Shown piece by piece: positions 33,428-41,266 of a stretch of DNA of 41,266 nt; position 1 is the stretch's first letter, and the number at the start of each line of letters is the position of its first letter. The stretch is from Mesobacillus zeae. GTDB lineage: Bacteria; Bacillota; Bacilli; Bacillales; Cytobacillaceae. The notes under the pieces were generated by a model. It did not search any database. It was not told where the DNA came from and saw only the letters and a list, made by a program, of their open reading frames with translations. The DNA is taken from assembly GCF_003570705.1 (NCBI RefSeq), contig NZ_QWVT01000049.1, positions 1-41,266 on the forward strand, written 5' to 3'. Made by a program: the position numbers and the translations under genes.

Positions 33428-36400
33428 ATGAAAATACAACAGAAAACGGTGCTGCTTTTAATACTGTCTTTCATTATTGGATTAGTAGTTTACGAAAAAG
33501 GTGAGGCTGAAACTTTTGTCTATAATGAAAAAACACCAATTGTTGAATATAACTGGGGAAAAGGTGGTCCGGCTGGTTATACTGACAACTTTGAGGCGAA
33601 CTTTGACCAAAGCCAATACTTAAACAAGGGCAATTATTTTATCCAAACATTAGCGGATGATGGTGTCACAGTAGATGTAGATAAAAAAAGAGTAATCGAT
33701 AGGATTAATTACTCTTCCAAGTTAATAGACAGAAGCTACTTAACTGATGTACAAGAGGGAAATCATGAAATCATCACTCATTATAAAGAAGGAACTGGAA
33801 ATGCATCTGTTTTTTCTCACGTTGTCCCTTTTGACAGTTGGCTTGGCTATTATTATCAGAACACTACGTTTTCAGGAGCGCCAATTGGTGCCAAAATTAT
33901 TTCTGGCGGCATAAATGGGAGCCTGAAGGAAGTGAATGGATTTGGAAGCCCGCTTCCTGATAAATTATTGTCTGATAACTTTTCCGTCAAATATTACTCC
34001 GCAAAAAGGTTAGCTGCTGGGGAATATGTTGTTCGGGGAGGCGCTGATGATGGGCTGCAGGTATTTATTGATGGGAAGCTAGTGCTGGACAGGTTTACAC
34101 CAACTGGCTATAGGGAGGATGCCGTCAAGGTAACTCTCAATGATACTTCTCAAAAGGATATCCACTTAATTGAAGTTAGGTATAAGGAAGGCATGCTTTC
34201 AAGCAGGGTGAATGTATCTATAGAGCCTTATAGAGAAGTCATTCAGCCATCAGCAGAAGATGGCTGGGTCGGAGAAGTTTTTGCACAAGACAATTTTTCT
34301 GGCTCTTCGATTATATTAGGGGGAAGAAATGCTTCCAATAAAATTGGTATCCTTGATTTTGATTGGAAATCCGGATCACCAGGGATAAACATTCCCAAAG
34401 ACAACTTTTCAGCGCGGTTTTACCGAAAGTGGGAAGTTGACAAAACAGGTGTTTATTCAATTAATATTTGGGCTGATGATAAAACTAGAGTCTATATTGA
34501 CGGCAAGATGGTCGTTGATTCGTGGAAGTATATACCTGGTAGTTACAGAAAGATAACTCTTCCTGTAATAAAAGGGGCTCATGAGATAAGAGTAGATTAC
34601 GGGGAAGCAATCTATAATGCACGAATTAAGTTAGCGATAGAAAAAGAGGAAGCTGACTTCGAAAAAACAGAACCTTTTATGCATTACAATTGGGGCCTTG
34701 GCAGTCCCATAAACAAGCTTGATCATTTCACAGGTGAATTCAATCAATCACAGTATTTAGGTGCTGGTGACTATTTTGTTCAAACCTTGGCTGACGACGG
34801 TATTTTTATGGACTTTGACGGTCAAAAAGTGATTGACCGGTGGACATATATCCCAAATACAATGAACCGCCATTTACTCACTGATGTAGATAGTGGTAAC
34901 CATAATATAACTACGTTGTACAGGGAAGGGTCAAAATCGGCAATGCTATTTTCAGATATAGTCCCTTTTGGAAATTGGCTTGCTTATTATTACAATAATG
35001 ATTCATTTTCTGGTGCTCCTGCTGGTGCGAAGGTGATCGATGCTGGCGTGGAGTACGGTGAACTCACTGAAACTAATGGACAGGGCAGTCCGCTTCCAGG
35101 AGTGGTGAACGCTGAAAATTTTACTGCGAAATATGTCACCGCGAAGAGGATTCCTGCTGGCGATTATGTTTTAAGAGCCGGGGCTGATGACGGCTTGCAG
35201 GTGTACATCGATGGCGAGCTTGTGTTAGACAGATTCTCTCCTGCAGGTTACAGGGAAGATGCAGCAAAAGTGACAGTGAGCAATAGCTCAGAGGGAAGCG
35301 ACATACATTGGGTTGAAGTGAAGTATAAAGAAGGTGTACTTGGCAGCAGGTTAAATGTATCTTTACAGCCATTTGCAGATGTCATGAAAGCTGAACAGGA
35401 GTTTGGATGGGTCGGGGAAGTGTACCCTAACCAAACACTATCCGGCAATCCTGTTATCTTAGGAGGAAAAGGAGCAAAGTCTTTAATCGGCAGCCTCGAT
35501 TTCAATTGGGGAACTGAGTCGCCGAGCCCGTTTATACCAAGTGACGGTTTTTCGGCCCGATTCACCAAAAAGATTAATATCGCTGATGCTGGCTATTATG
35601 TCATAAAGGCTGACGCGGATGACGGCGTCAGGGTATATGTTGATGACAGGCTGGTAATGGATTCCTGGAACTACCAATCGCCTACCATGAGGAAGTCTGG
35701 TATCCAGCTTTCTGCGGGAACCCATACAGTCAGAGTGGAATACAACGAAAATAAGCTCGGCGCAAGGCTCAGTTTAAATCTAGTCAAAGGAAAAACGAGC
35801 TATGGTGCCGCACAAAAAACTCTGCGGTACAATTGGGGTTTAGACAGCCCTGATGTTGAAGTCCAACCTGATTATTTTACTGCAATGTATGATCAGAGCC
35901 AGTATTTGGAGTCGGGAGATTACTTTTTGCAAACTCTCGCGGATGATGGAATTACTGTTGATGTGAATGGGAACAGAGTGATTGACAGAAAAAGCTATTC
36001 CAATGACTCCATTATTAACAGAGCGTTGTTGACTAATCTTTCGGCGGGCAACCAGAAGATTTCTACTGCCTATTATGAGGGTATAAAGGACGCAGCACTA
36101 TACTCTGAAGTGGTGAAGTTTGGAGACTGGCTTGCTTACTATTATCCTAATCAGACATTGTCAGGAATTCCTGTATCGGCAAAGGTATTGAGGGCAGGCT
36201 CTTTATACGGGAAGCTTGCAGAAAATAATGGGATGTCCTCACCAGTCCCTGGTGTAGTCCCGGCAGATAATTTCTCCGCGAGGTACGTGACGGCCAAGCG
36301 TATTCCTGCTGGTGATTACGTTCTTAGAACCGGGGCAGACGACGGTTTACAGGTTTATGTAGATGGAGAATTGGTATTGGACCGTTTTACCAACAACAGT

Positions 36401-37948
36401 TTTAGGGAAGACTCAATTAAGTTAAACATTAGTGATAGGGGAACTGTAGCCGATAAAGATGTCCACTGGATTGAAGTAAGGTACAAGGAGGCTTCTTCTT
36501 CAAGCAGGGTTGAGGCTTATCTGCAGCCGTACAGCGATGCAGTGAATATCGGTTCGAATGATGGATGGTTTGGGGAATTCTATAAGAATACAACATTATC
36601 AGGAAATCCCGTTATCATAGGCGGCAAGAATCCTATTTTCCGTGTTGACTCGGTTAACTTTAACTGGGGACAGGCTGCCCCTACACCGTTAATTCCAGCA
36701 GACTACTTTAGCGCAAGGTTTACCAAAAAGATGTATATGGCGGAAACTGGTGATTATGTAATGACCGTCTATGCAGACGACGGAGTCAGGGTAAAGGTCG
36801 ACGGCATCACAAAAATTGATTCCTGGCAGTATGTCAGCGGAAATAAAAGGCAGGTTATTTTAAGGAGTTTACCCGCCGGAGTGCACACCATTACCATTGA
36901 GTATTATGATGGCAAGCTCGGGGCATCAGTTAAGTTTGATCTTCAGAAGATACAAGCGGCCACATTCATAGAGGTTGACTTGAGGAAGCCATCAAATATA
37001 ACAGCACAAGATATTGTTAACTTTTTTAACGTTAAAAAGCCTGAGAGTCCTTTGAAGGCGTATGCGCAGGATTTCATTGACGTCCAGAACAAGTCAGGCG
37101 TCAACGCCCAGTACTTGGTTGCACACGCGATTTGGGAAACGGGATGGGGATCTTCCACCCTAACCAAATACAAAAGGAACTTCTTTGGTTACGGGGCTTA
37201 TGATTCCTGCCCGTTCACTTGCGCCTACTATTTTCCAACGGGCTACGATTCTATCAATTACGTTGCCTACCAGGTGAAAACTGATTATCTTACCCCAGGA
37301 GGAAGATATTATAACGGGCCAGACTTGATTGGGATGAATGTAAAATATGCTACGGACCCAAACTGGAAAAATGGTATCGCCAATCTTATGGAGCAGATTA
37401 AGCCATTTGATGCGGCCTATTATAACAAAGTTCCGGCCAACACGGTAAAGCCGCCTGTTCCGCCAGTGTACAGCCGGAATATCCCGGCAGGCAGTCCGGT
37501 CCCTTCATCAATTGTTATCAATTTTCCAGCAGGGATAAAAGCTGTGACAACACAAAGTGTGAACTTTAGGAATCTGCCATATGTATCAAGTTCCACTTAC
37601 ATCGCGCAAATTCCGTCAAGTACATCCATTGTGGTGGAAGGATATAATACGGATGTAAGAGACAGCTGGTACCGTGCCAACTTCCTTGGGAAGAGTGGCT
37701 GGGTATCTGGTGACTACATTACCATTCAGAACCTCGTTAAGGTTCAGGTCGGTGACTTTTTAAATATTAGGACAGATGCTACAACTTCATCTGCCAGTAT
37801 TAAAACAGTCCCGAATGGAACTTACCTAAAAACAGCGCTTGATGCCTATGGCAAAAAAGTCATGAAAAATGGCTGGTATAAAGTATACGTGCCTGGCACA
37901 ACACAAACGGGATGGGTAAGCGGAAGTTATGTCGGAGTGATTCAGTAG
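33428..37948 (+). CDS. Giant secreted glucosaminidase with about nine PA14-like modules
   Basis: 1506 aa. The ATG at 33428 is 14 bases beyond AGGAGGG (33407-33413), longer than usual, but no other start fits. Signal peptide to about residue 28. Residues 33-1176 are three repeats of about 380 aa (starting near 33, 414 and 794), each made of three PA14-like modules; landmarks are YNWG..SP, ADDG...DG..V.DRW and GWVGE...LSG.PVI.GG, with strings such as ADDGLQVYIDGELVLDRF in each repeat. PA14 domains usually bind glycans or polysaccharides. Then a GH73/LytD-like glucosaminidase domain (about 1180-1350; HAIWETGWGSS, probable catalytic Glu1237) and two SH3b domains (VNFRNLPYVSSSTY, LNIRTDATTSSASI). 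Extracellular wall hydrolase; the binding target is inferred to be a wall polymer. Confidence 0.9.
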   Translation: MKIQQKTVLLLILSFIIGLVVYEKGEAETFVYNEKTPIVEYNWGKGGPAGYTDNFEANFDQSQYLNKGNYFIQTLADDGVTVDVDKKRVIDRINYSSKLIDRSYLTDVQEGNHEIITHYKEGTGNASVFSHVVPFDSWLGYYYQNTTFSGAPIGAKIISGGINGSLKEVNGFGSPLPDKLLSDNFSVKYYSAKRLAAGEYVVRGGADDGLQVFIDGKLVLDRFTPTGYREDAVKVTLNDTSQKDIHLIEVRYKEGMLSSRVNVSIEPYREVIQPSAEDGWVGEVFAQDNFSGSSIILGGRNASNKIGILDFDWKSGSPGINIPKDNFSARFYRKWEVDKTGVYSINIWADDKTRVYIDGKMVVDSWKYIPGSYRKITLPVIKGAHEIRVDYGEAIYNARIKLAIEKEEADFEKTEPFMHYNWGLGSPINKLDHFTGEFNQSQYLGAGDYFVQTLADDGIFMDFDGQKVIDRWTYIPNTMNRHLLTDVDSGNHNITTLYREGSKSAMLFSDIVPFGNWLAYYYNNDSFSGAPAGAKVIDAGVEYGELTETNGQGSPLPGVVNAENFTAKYVTAKRIPAGDYVLRAGADDGLQVYIDGELVLDRFSPAGYREDAAKVTVSNSSEGSDIHWVEVKYKEGVLGSRLNVSLQPFADVMKAEQEFGWVGEVYPNQTLSGNPVILGGKGAKSLIGSLDFNWGTESPSPFIPSDGFSARFTKKINIADAGYYVIKADADDGVRVYVDDRLVMDSWNYQSPTMRKSGIQLSAGTHTVRVEYNENKLGARLSLNLVKGKTSYGAAQKTLRYNWGLDSPDVEVQPDYFTAMYDQSQYLESGDYFLQTLADDGITVDVNGNRVIDRKSYSNDSIINRALLTNLSAGNQKISTAYYEGIKDAALYSEVVKFGDWLAYYYPNQTLSGIPVSAKVLRAGSLYGKLAENNGMSSPVPGVVPADNFSARYVTAKRIPAGDYVLRTGADDGLQVYVDGELVLDRFTNNSFREDSIKLNISDRGTVADKDVHWIEVRYKEASSSSRVEAYLQPYSDAVNIGSNDGWFGEFYKNTTLSGNPVIIGGKNPIFRVDSVNFNWGQAAPTPLIPADYFSARFTKKMYMAETGDYVMTVYADDGVRVKVDGITKIDSWQYVSGNKRQVILRSLPAGVHTITIEYYDGKLGASVKFDLQKIQAATFIEVDLRKPSNITAQDIVNFFNVKKPESPLKAYAQDFIDVQNKSGVNAQYLVAHAIWETGWGSSTLTKYKRNFFGYGAYDSCPFTCAYYFPTGYDSINYVAYQVKTDYLTPGGRYYNGPDLIGMNVKYATDPNWKNGIANLMEQIKPFDAAYYNKVPANTVKPPVPPVYSRNIPAGSPVPSSIVINFPAGIKAVTTQSVNFRNLPYVSSSTYIAQIPSSTSIVVEGYNTDVRDSWYRANFLGKSGWVSGDYITIQNLVKVQVGDFLNIRTDATTSSASIKTVPNGTYLKTALDAYGKKVMKNGWYKVYVPGTTQTGWVSGSYVGVIQ

Positions 37949-37967
37949 AGAGAGAATAACATTCTAA

Positions 37968-37997
37968 AAAAGCACACCCTGCAAAGGGTGTGCTTTT
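37968..37997. terminator. Bidirectional terminator between autolysin and TagF-like gene
   Basis: AAAAGCACACCCT (37968-37980), GCAA tetraloop, AGGGTGTGCTTTT (37985-37997): perfect 13-bp stem with A-run before and T-run within the arm. Confidence 0.88.
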
Positions 37998-38015
37998 ACA
38001 ATACAATGATCTGGT

Positions 38016-39266
38016 TTACTTAGACAAAAGGTAATCGATTACCCTATCGGAGGCTGTCCCATCATGGGAGGCGCAGAAGGTAGAATAAAAATCACCATAT
38101 GACGAATGCTTTATTTGGGCTGCTTTTCCCAACTCATTAAATAATTCAGCTTGAGTCTTGCATATCGGCCCAGCGTTAAGCTCGAAAAGATCAAAATAAG
38201 AGCCTCTCATCGGACCGACATATTTCTCGTAATCGGGTACAAAATAGATTACAGGCTTCCGGCTGCAGTACCAGTCAAAGACAATGGATGAATAATCGGT
38301 GATTAGGACATCGGACGCGCACATTAATTCGATGGCATCGTCCCAGCCGCTAACATCAATTACCCGTCCTTTCAGCCTTTCTAGCTTTCCATCAGAGCTG
38401 CTCATGTGATGGGAACGTATCAGCAATACCGAGTCCTTTGGAGCATGCTTCAGGAACTGCTCGGGATCCAACATTAAATCAAATTCAAACATTGCATTTC
38501 CAATATGCTTTCCGTCCCTCCAGGTAGGTGCATAAAGGAAAACAGGAGAATCATCAATTATACCAAGCTTTTCCCTTATTTGCTTCCTTTTCTTTGAGTA
38601 GCGTTTGTTGTCAAAGAAGATATCGTTGGCTGGATACCCGTACTCCAGAATTTCCCCATCATATCTGAAGGCTGATTTGAAGGTTTTTGTTGAAAAAGCA
38701 TTTGGTGACAAAAGTGCATCCCAGCATGTTGATTTCACATAAAACTCAGGTGTTGAACGGCGTTCCACAGGCCGTGAGGTAAGGTCCCAGTGAAGCCTTT
38801 TAAAGGGAGTACCGTGCCACGTTTGGAAATAGAAGGTTTCCGGCCTATGATACCAAAGAGGGAACGTTGTATTATTAATTATGAATCTTGATTGGGCAAG
38901 GAGTTTGTAGTATTCTCCAGACCCGCGGCTTACAATCATTGGTTCACCTGGAATATTTTCTGCTCCCGAATAGCACCACACATATGTAAAGTCAGGGTAC
39001 CGTTCAAGCATTCGTTCGTAAATATATCGCGGATTGCCTGTGTATTGCTTACCTAGATTGCTTTCAAAAAAGAACATTCTGTCATTTACACCAAAGGCTT
39101 CTACAGCCCTTTTGTATTGCCAGGTTATTCCGTACTCACGAACTTCGGCAACTGCATTAAATATATCGGGGTGTTTTGGAAAAATTTCTTTCTTCAATTC
39201 TTCCTGTGACAGCTCGGAAAAATACTCGGCAATTGTAGATTGTAATTTAAAATAATCACGCTTCAT
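38016..39266 (-). CDS. CDP-glycerol glycerophosphotransferase (TagF-like)
   Basis: 416 aa. The ATG at 39266 is chosen because AGGAGG precedes it directly on the coding strand; an in-frame extension to 39368 has no site. Family blocks in order: FFESNLGKQYTGNPRYIYE, FQTWHGTPFKRL (His about 149), SPNAFSTKTFKSAFRY, LEYGYPANDI, LYAPTWRDG, LLIRSHHM, ITDYSSIVFDWY. Such enzymes move glycerol-phosphate from CDP-glycerol to a lipid-linked teichoic acid chain. It has no membrane segment and no GT2 domain; a first section of about 70 residues differs from the third TagF-like gene. The sequence is the most divergent of the three (RSHHM instead of RMHY). Confidence 0.9.
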   Translation of the reverse strand: MKRDYFKLQSTIAEYFSELSQEELKKEIFPKHPDIFNAVAEVREYGITWQYKRAVEAFGVNDRMFFFESNLGKQYTGNPRYIYERMLERYPDFTYVWCYSGAENIPGEPMIVSRGSGEYYKLLAQSRFIINNTTFPLWYHRPETFYFQTWHGTPFKRLHWDLTSRPVERRSTPEFYVKSTCWDALLSPNAFSTKTFKSAFRYDGEILEYGYPANDIFFDNKRYSKKRKQIREKLGIIDDSPVFLYAPTWRDGKHIGNAMFEFDLMLDPEQFLKHAPKDSVLLIRSHHMSSSDGKLERLKGRVIDVSGWDDAIELMCASDVLITDYSSIVFDWYCSRKPVIYFVPDYEKYVGPMRGSYFDLFELNAGPICKTQAELFNELGKAAQIKHSSYGDFYSTFCASHDGTASDRVIDYLLSK

Positions 39267-39922
39267 GTTTGTTAGGCCTCCTAATTTTTTTCCACATGAC
39301 CCGTGATATATTATACTATAATGCATTTTAACAATGCTAATATTGCAAACCCCCACTTTTATCCGCAAAAGAGTGTTTTGTTCGAAATACTCCAGATATC
39401 ATCATATTGTCCTGTGACCATTAGCCTGATAAGCAACATATGAATTTCCTTTTTGTTTAATAATCGGGAAAGCAGAAGGTATCCTCTTAAATTAAGTATT
39501 CATCTTTCTTTTTAGTTGGGACCAAAAATATAGATGGTTAATCGTCAAGTGTTAATAACATGGGGCCAGCCTTGCAATTGTTTTTTTTGTAAAGATGGGA
39601 GCTCCATTCCTGCTAGTCTTAACTACTTTCAAGTATTTTGAAAAAAATATGGCTTGGTTCATACATTGAGGGGAATGTATGAACCAAGCCATAAGTAAAA
39701 ATTATAAAGTCCGAATAAAAAGGATACCTTAGTGTGTTGAGGCCCCTTAAGGGGTTCTTTTCCTTTTATAATGCCGGATTTGCACACCGCAGTAAAATGA
39801 AAGAGTAGCATAAAATAATAGATCTTTTCTTCCGGAAAAACCTGAAAAGAAGATCTGAATTAATGTGTCCAGTTTTACAATAAAATTCCTAAGCAACTGT
39901 CCTTTTCAAAAATAGGCAGATC
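39267..39922. other. Long intergenic region with several hairpins, no gene seen
   Basis: 656 bases between two same-strand TagF-like genes. On the minus strand a TATAAT-like box lies near 39315 upstream of the 39266 start, without a good -35. Palindrome CCCCTTAAGGGG at 39743-39754; an imperfect AGATCTT...AAGATCT dyad near 39823-39857; and the strong terminator at 39649-39692. No ORF with a ribosome site. Confidence 0.5.
39641..39692 (-). terminator. Strong 19-bp hairpin terminator, minus strand
   Basis: ATGGCTTGGTTCATACATT (39649-39667), loop GAGGGG, exact complement at 39674-39692. The A-run at 39641-39647 gives a U-run on the minus transcript. It lies 231 bases after the stop of 39923-41104, implying a long 3' UTR or an intervening RNA. 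Confidence 0.75.
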
Positions 39923-41104
39923 TTAATTAAAAACAGACCCTACCACCTTTCGGGTCGATTCCCCAGTTTCGAAATGGCAAAAATGATCGTGAAATTTTTG
40001 ATAGTCTTGATTATTATGCGTATCCAGGTCTAGCGTCTTGATATAGTCAATGATTTCAACAGTTGTGGTAACTAAAGGGCCAGGAGCATTTTTCTCCAAA
40101 TCAAAATAAAATCCTCTTAGTTCCCCCCTATAAATTTCAATATCGTAAACGTAAAACAAAATGGGACGCCATAAATTTGCGAAGTCAAAGAAGACAGAAG
40201 AATAATCAGTAATTAGTAAATCAGAAATCAGATATAAATCCCTGATATCCACATAATTGGAACAATCATATGCAAATCCATGGAAAGGTTTTAAGTCAAG
40301 ATTTTCTGCTACAAGGTAATGCATTCTTAGTAGGATAACGTAATCTTCCCCTAATTCTCTTTGCATTTCTTTTAAATCAAGCTGAACATCAAATTTATAC
40401 CGGCCCTTTTCATAGTATTGGTTATCCCTCCAGGTAGGGGCATAGAGAACCACCTTTTTATGCATCGGAAGTTTCAGTTTTCTTTTTATTTCTTGGGCAA
40501 GCCTCTCCTTTTCAGGGGAAAGGAGCATGTCATTCCTTGGGTAACCGGTTTCGAGTATTTGTTTATCGTATTGAAACGCGCGCCTGAAAATTTCCGTAGA
40601 GTAAGCATTTGGTGAAATTAAAAAATCCCAGTTGCGCGATTCTCGGTAAAATTCTTCCTTATAGGCTTCAGTATTTGTTCCAGGCATGTGAACTTCCTTC
40701 ATGTCTTGTGCAAGACGTTTTAAAGGGGTGCCGTGCCATGTCTGAAGATAAACTGTATGTTTGGGTTTTGGAATCCAAAGTGGCATACGGGAGTTGGTTA
40801 CCCAATAACCGGCCCTTGCCATGCAAAAAAGCCACTTGATAGAAAATCGTTTAATATAAGGAATGTCTAGCTCTTTAAATGTTTCTGTATATCTAGAATC
40901 AATACTCCAGTAGAGTTTATATTCAGGTTTATTCACTCTCATGTATTCGTAAATGGCCCTTGGATTACAGCTGTACTGCTTGCCAAGATAACTCTCGAAC
41001 ATGACCAGCTTCCTATCAGCCGGAAGCAGCCCAACAAGTGTAAACAGCAGCTTGTAGGTTTCTTGAATTATCGTGAGCTTCTTTAGTTTGCTTAAGATTT
41101 TCAT
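39923..41104 (-). CDS. CDP-glycerol glycerophosphotransferase (TagF-like)
   Basis: 393 aa. ATG at 41104 with AAGGAG upstream on the coding strand; the frame extends to 41170 without a site. Blocks: MFESYLGKQYSCNPRAIYEY, YLQTWHGTPLKRL (His about 123), SPNAYSTEIFRRAFQY, LETGYPRNDM, LYAPTWRDNQYYEKGRYKF, LLRMHYLVAENL, ITDYSSVFFDFANLWRPI, LRGFYFDLEKNAPGPL. Much closer to the C-terminal domain of the GT2-TagF fusion (NAPGPL and RMHY shared) than to the neighbouring 38016 gene. Role: transfer of glycerol- or a similar polyol-phosphate in teichoic acid synthesis. Upstream sequence is AT-rich with a TATAAT on the coding strand near 41190. Confidence 0.92.
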   Translation of the reverse strand: MKILSKLKKLTIIQETYKLLFTLVGLLPADRKLVMFESYLGKQYSCNPRAIYEYMRVNKPEYKLYWSIDSRYTETFKELDIPYIKRFSIKWLFCMARAGYWVTNSRMPLWIPKPKHTVYLQTWHGTPLKRLAQDMKEVHMPGTNTEAYKEEFYRESRNWDFLISPNAYSTEIFRRAFQYDKQILETGYPRNDMLLSPEKERLAQEIKRKLKLPMHKKVVLYAPTWRDNQYYEKGRYKFDVQLDLKEMQRELGEDYVILLRMHYLVAENLDLKPFHGFAYDCSNYVDIRDLYLISDLLITDYSSVFFDFANLWRPILFYVYDIEIYRGELRGFYFDLEKNAPGPLVTTTVEIIDYIKTLDLDTHNNQDYQKFHDHFCHFETGESTRKVVGSVFN

Positions 41105-41266
41105 TTTTTCTCCTTTTTCTCGTTTTTGATTTTCACCATGCCATTTAAAGGGTAATAAACATTGGAACACGCTTTACTTCATATCATATATTATAAAAAT
41201 ATCCCTTTATATTAAAGTCGTAAACTATTTATTTGAGAGCGTAAAATATCTTGTGTAAATGAAAAA

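Overview
The window looks like chromosomal DNA of a Gram-positive Bacillaceae bacterium (Bacillus or a close relative). The reasons are strong AGGAGG-type ribosome sites, frequent GTG/TTG starts, Bacillus-style ribose genes, teichoic-acid enzymes of the TagF family, an LCP protein, a class D-like sortase and many SH3b-containing secreted wall enzymes. Genus and species cannot be fixed from the sequence alone.

Layout. (1) 1-900: a REP-associated tyrosine transposase (RAYT), followed directly by one copy of a short REP-like repeat (core GGTGCCTGACCCCC) that recurs at about 6.8, 8.0 and 9.8 kb. (2) 780-6940: a complete ribose operon rbsR-rbsK-rbsD-rbsA-rbsC-rbsB with a sigma-A-like promoter, a perfect 14-bp LacI/CcpA-type operator over the start region, and an odd G-poor leader with tandem repeats. 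A REP-derived hairpin closes the operon. (3) 7.0-9.8 kb: a frameshifted acetamidase/formamidase pseudogene, a membrane-anchored small protein, and a 44-codon ORF overlapping (ATGA) the start of an M48-type metalloprotease gene. (4) 10-12 kb: an NlpC/P60 endopeptidase, two small ORFs not listed by length-limited gene finding (35 and 54 aa), a leader with a 15-bp inverted repeat, and a C-rich 20-bp tandem repeat. (5) 12-30.5 kb: a run of exported proteins. These are a subtilase with FlgD-like Ig modules, a sortase with its adjacent LPNTD-anchored acidic repeat protein, an SH3b/Amidase_3 autolysin, an HEFQH metalloprotease with Ig repeats, a 1301-aa subtilase with a domain inserted inside its catalytic core, an LCP ligase, and two paralogous SH3b/glucosaminidase autolysins. 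(6) 30.9-41.1 kb: a GT2-TagF fusion, a 1506-aa autolysin with about nine PA14-like modules plus glucosaminidase and SH3b domains, and two further TagF-like glycerophosphotransferases.

From 10 kb to the end the window is largely a cell-envelope locus: polymer synthesis (TagF-like enzymes), polymer attachment (LCP), protein anchoring (sortase), wall cleavage (amidase, endopeptidase, three glucosaminidases) and extracellular proteolysis. The most distinctive items are the PA14-repeat autolysin set among teichoic-acid enzymes, the subtilase with the inserted domain, the sortase/LPNTD pair, the RAYT/REP system, and the structured leaders. Most gene ends carry clear intrinsic terminators, several of them bidirectional between convergent genes. 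All function calls are from motif recognition by eye; no database search was run.
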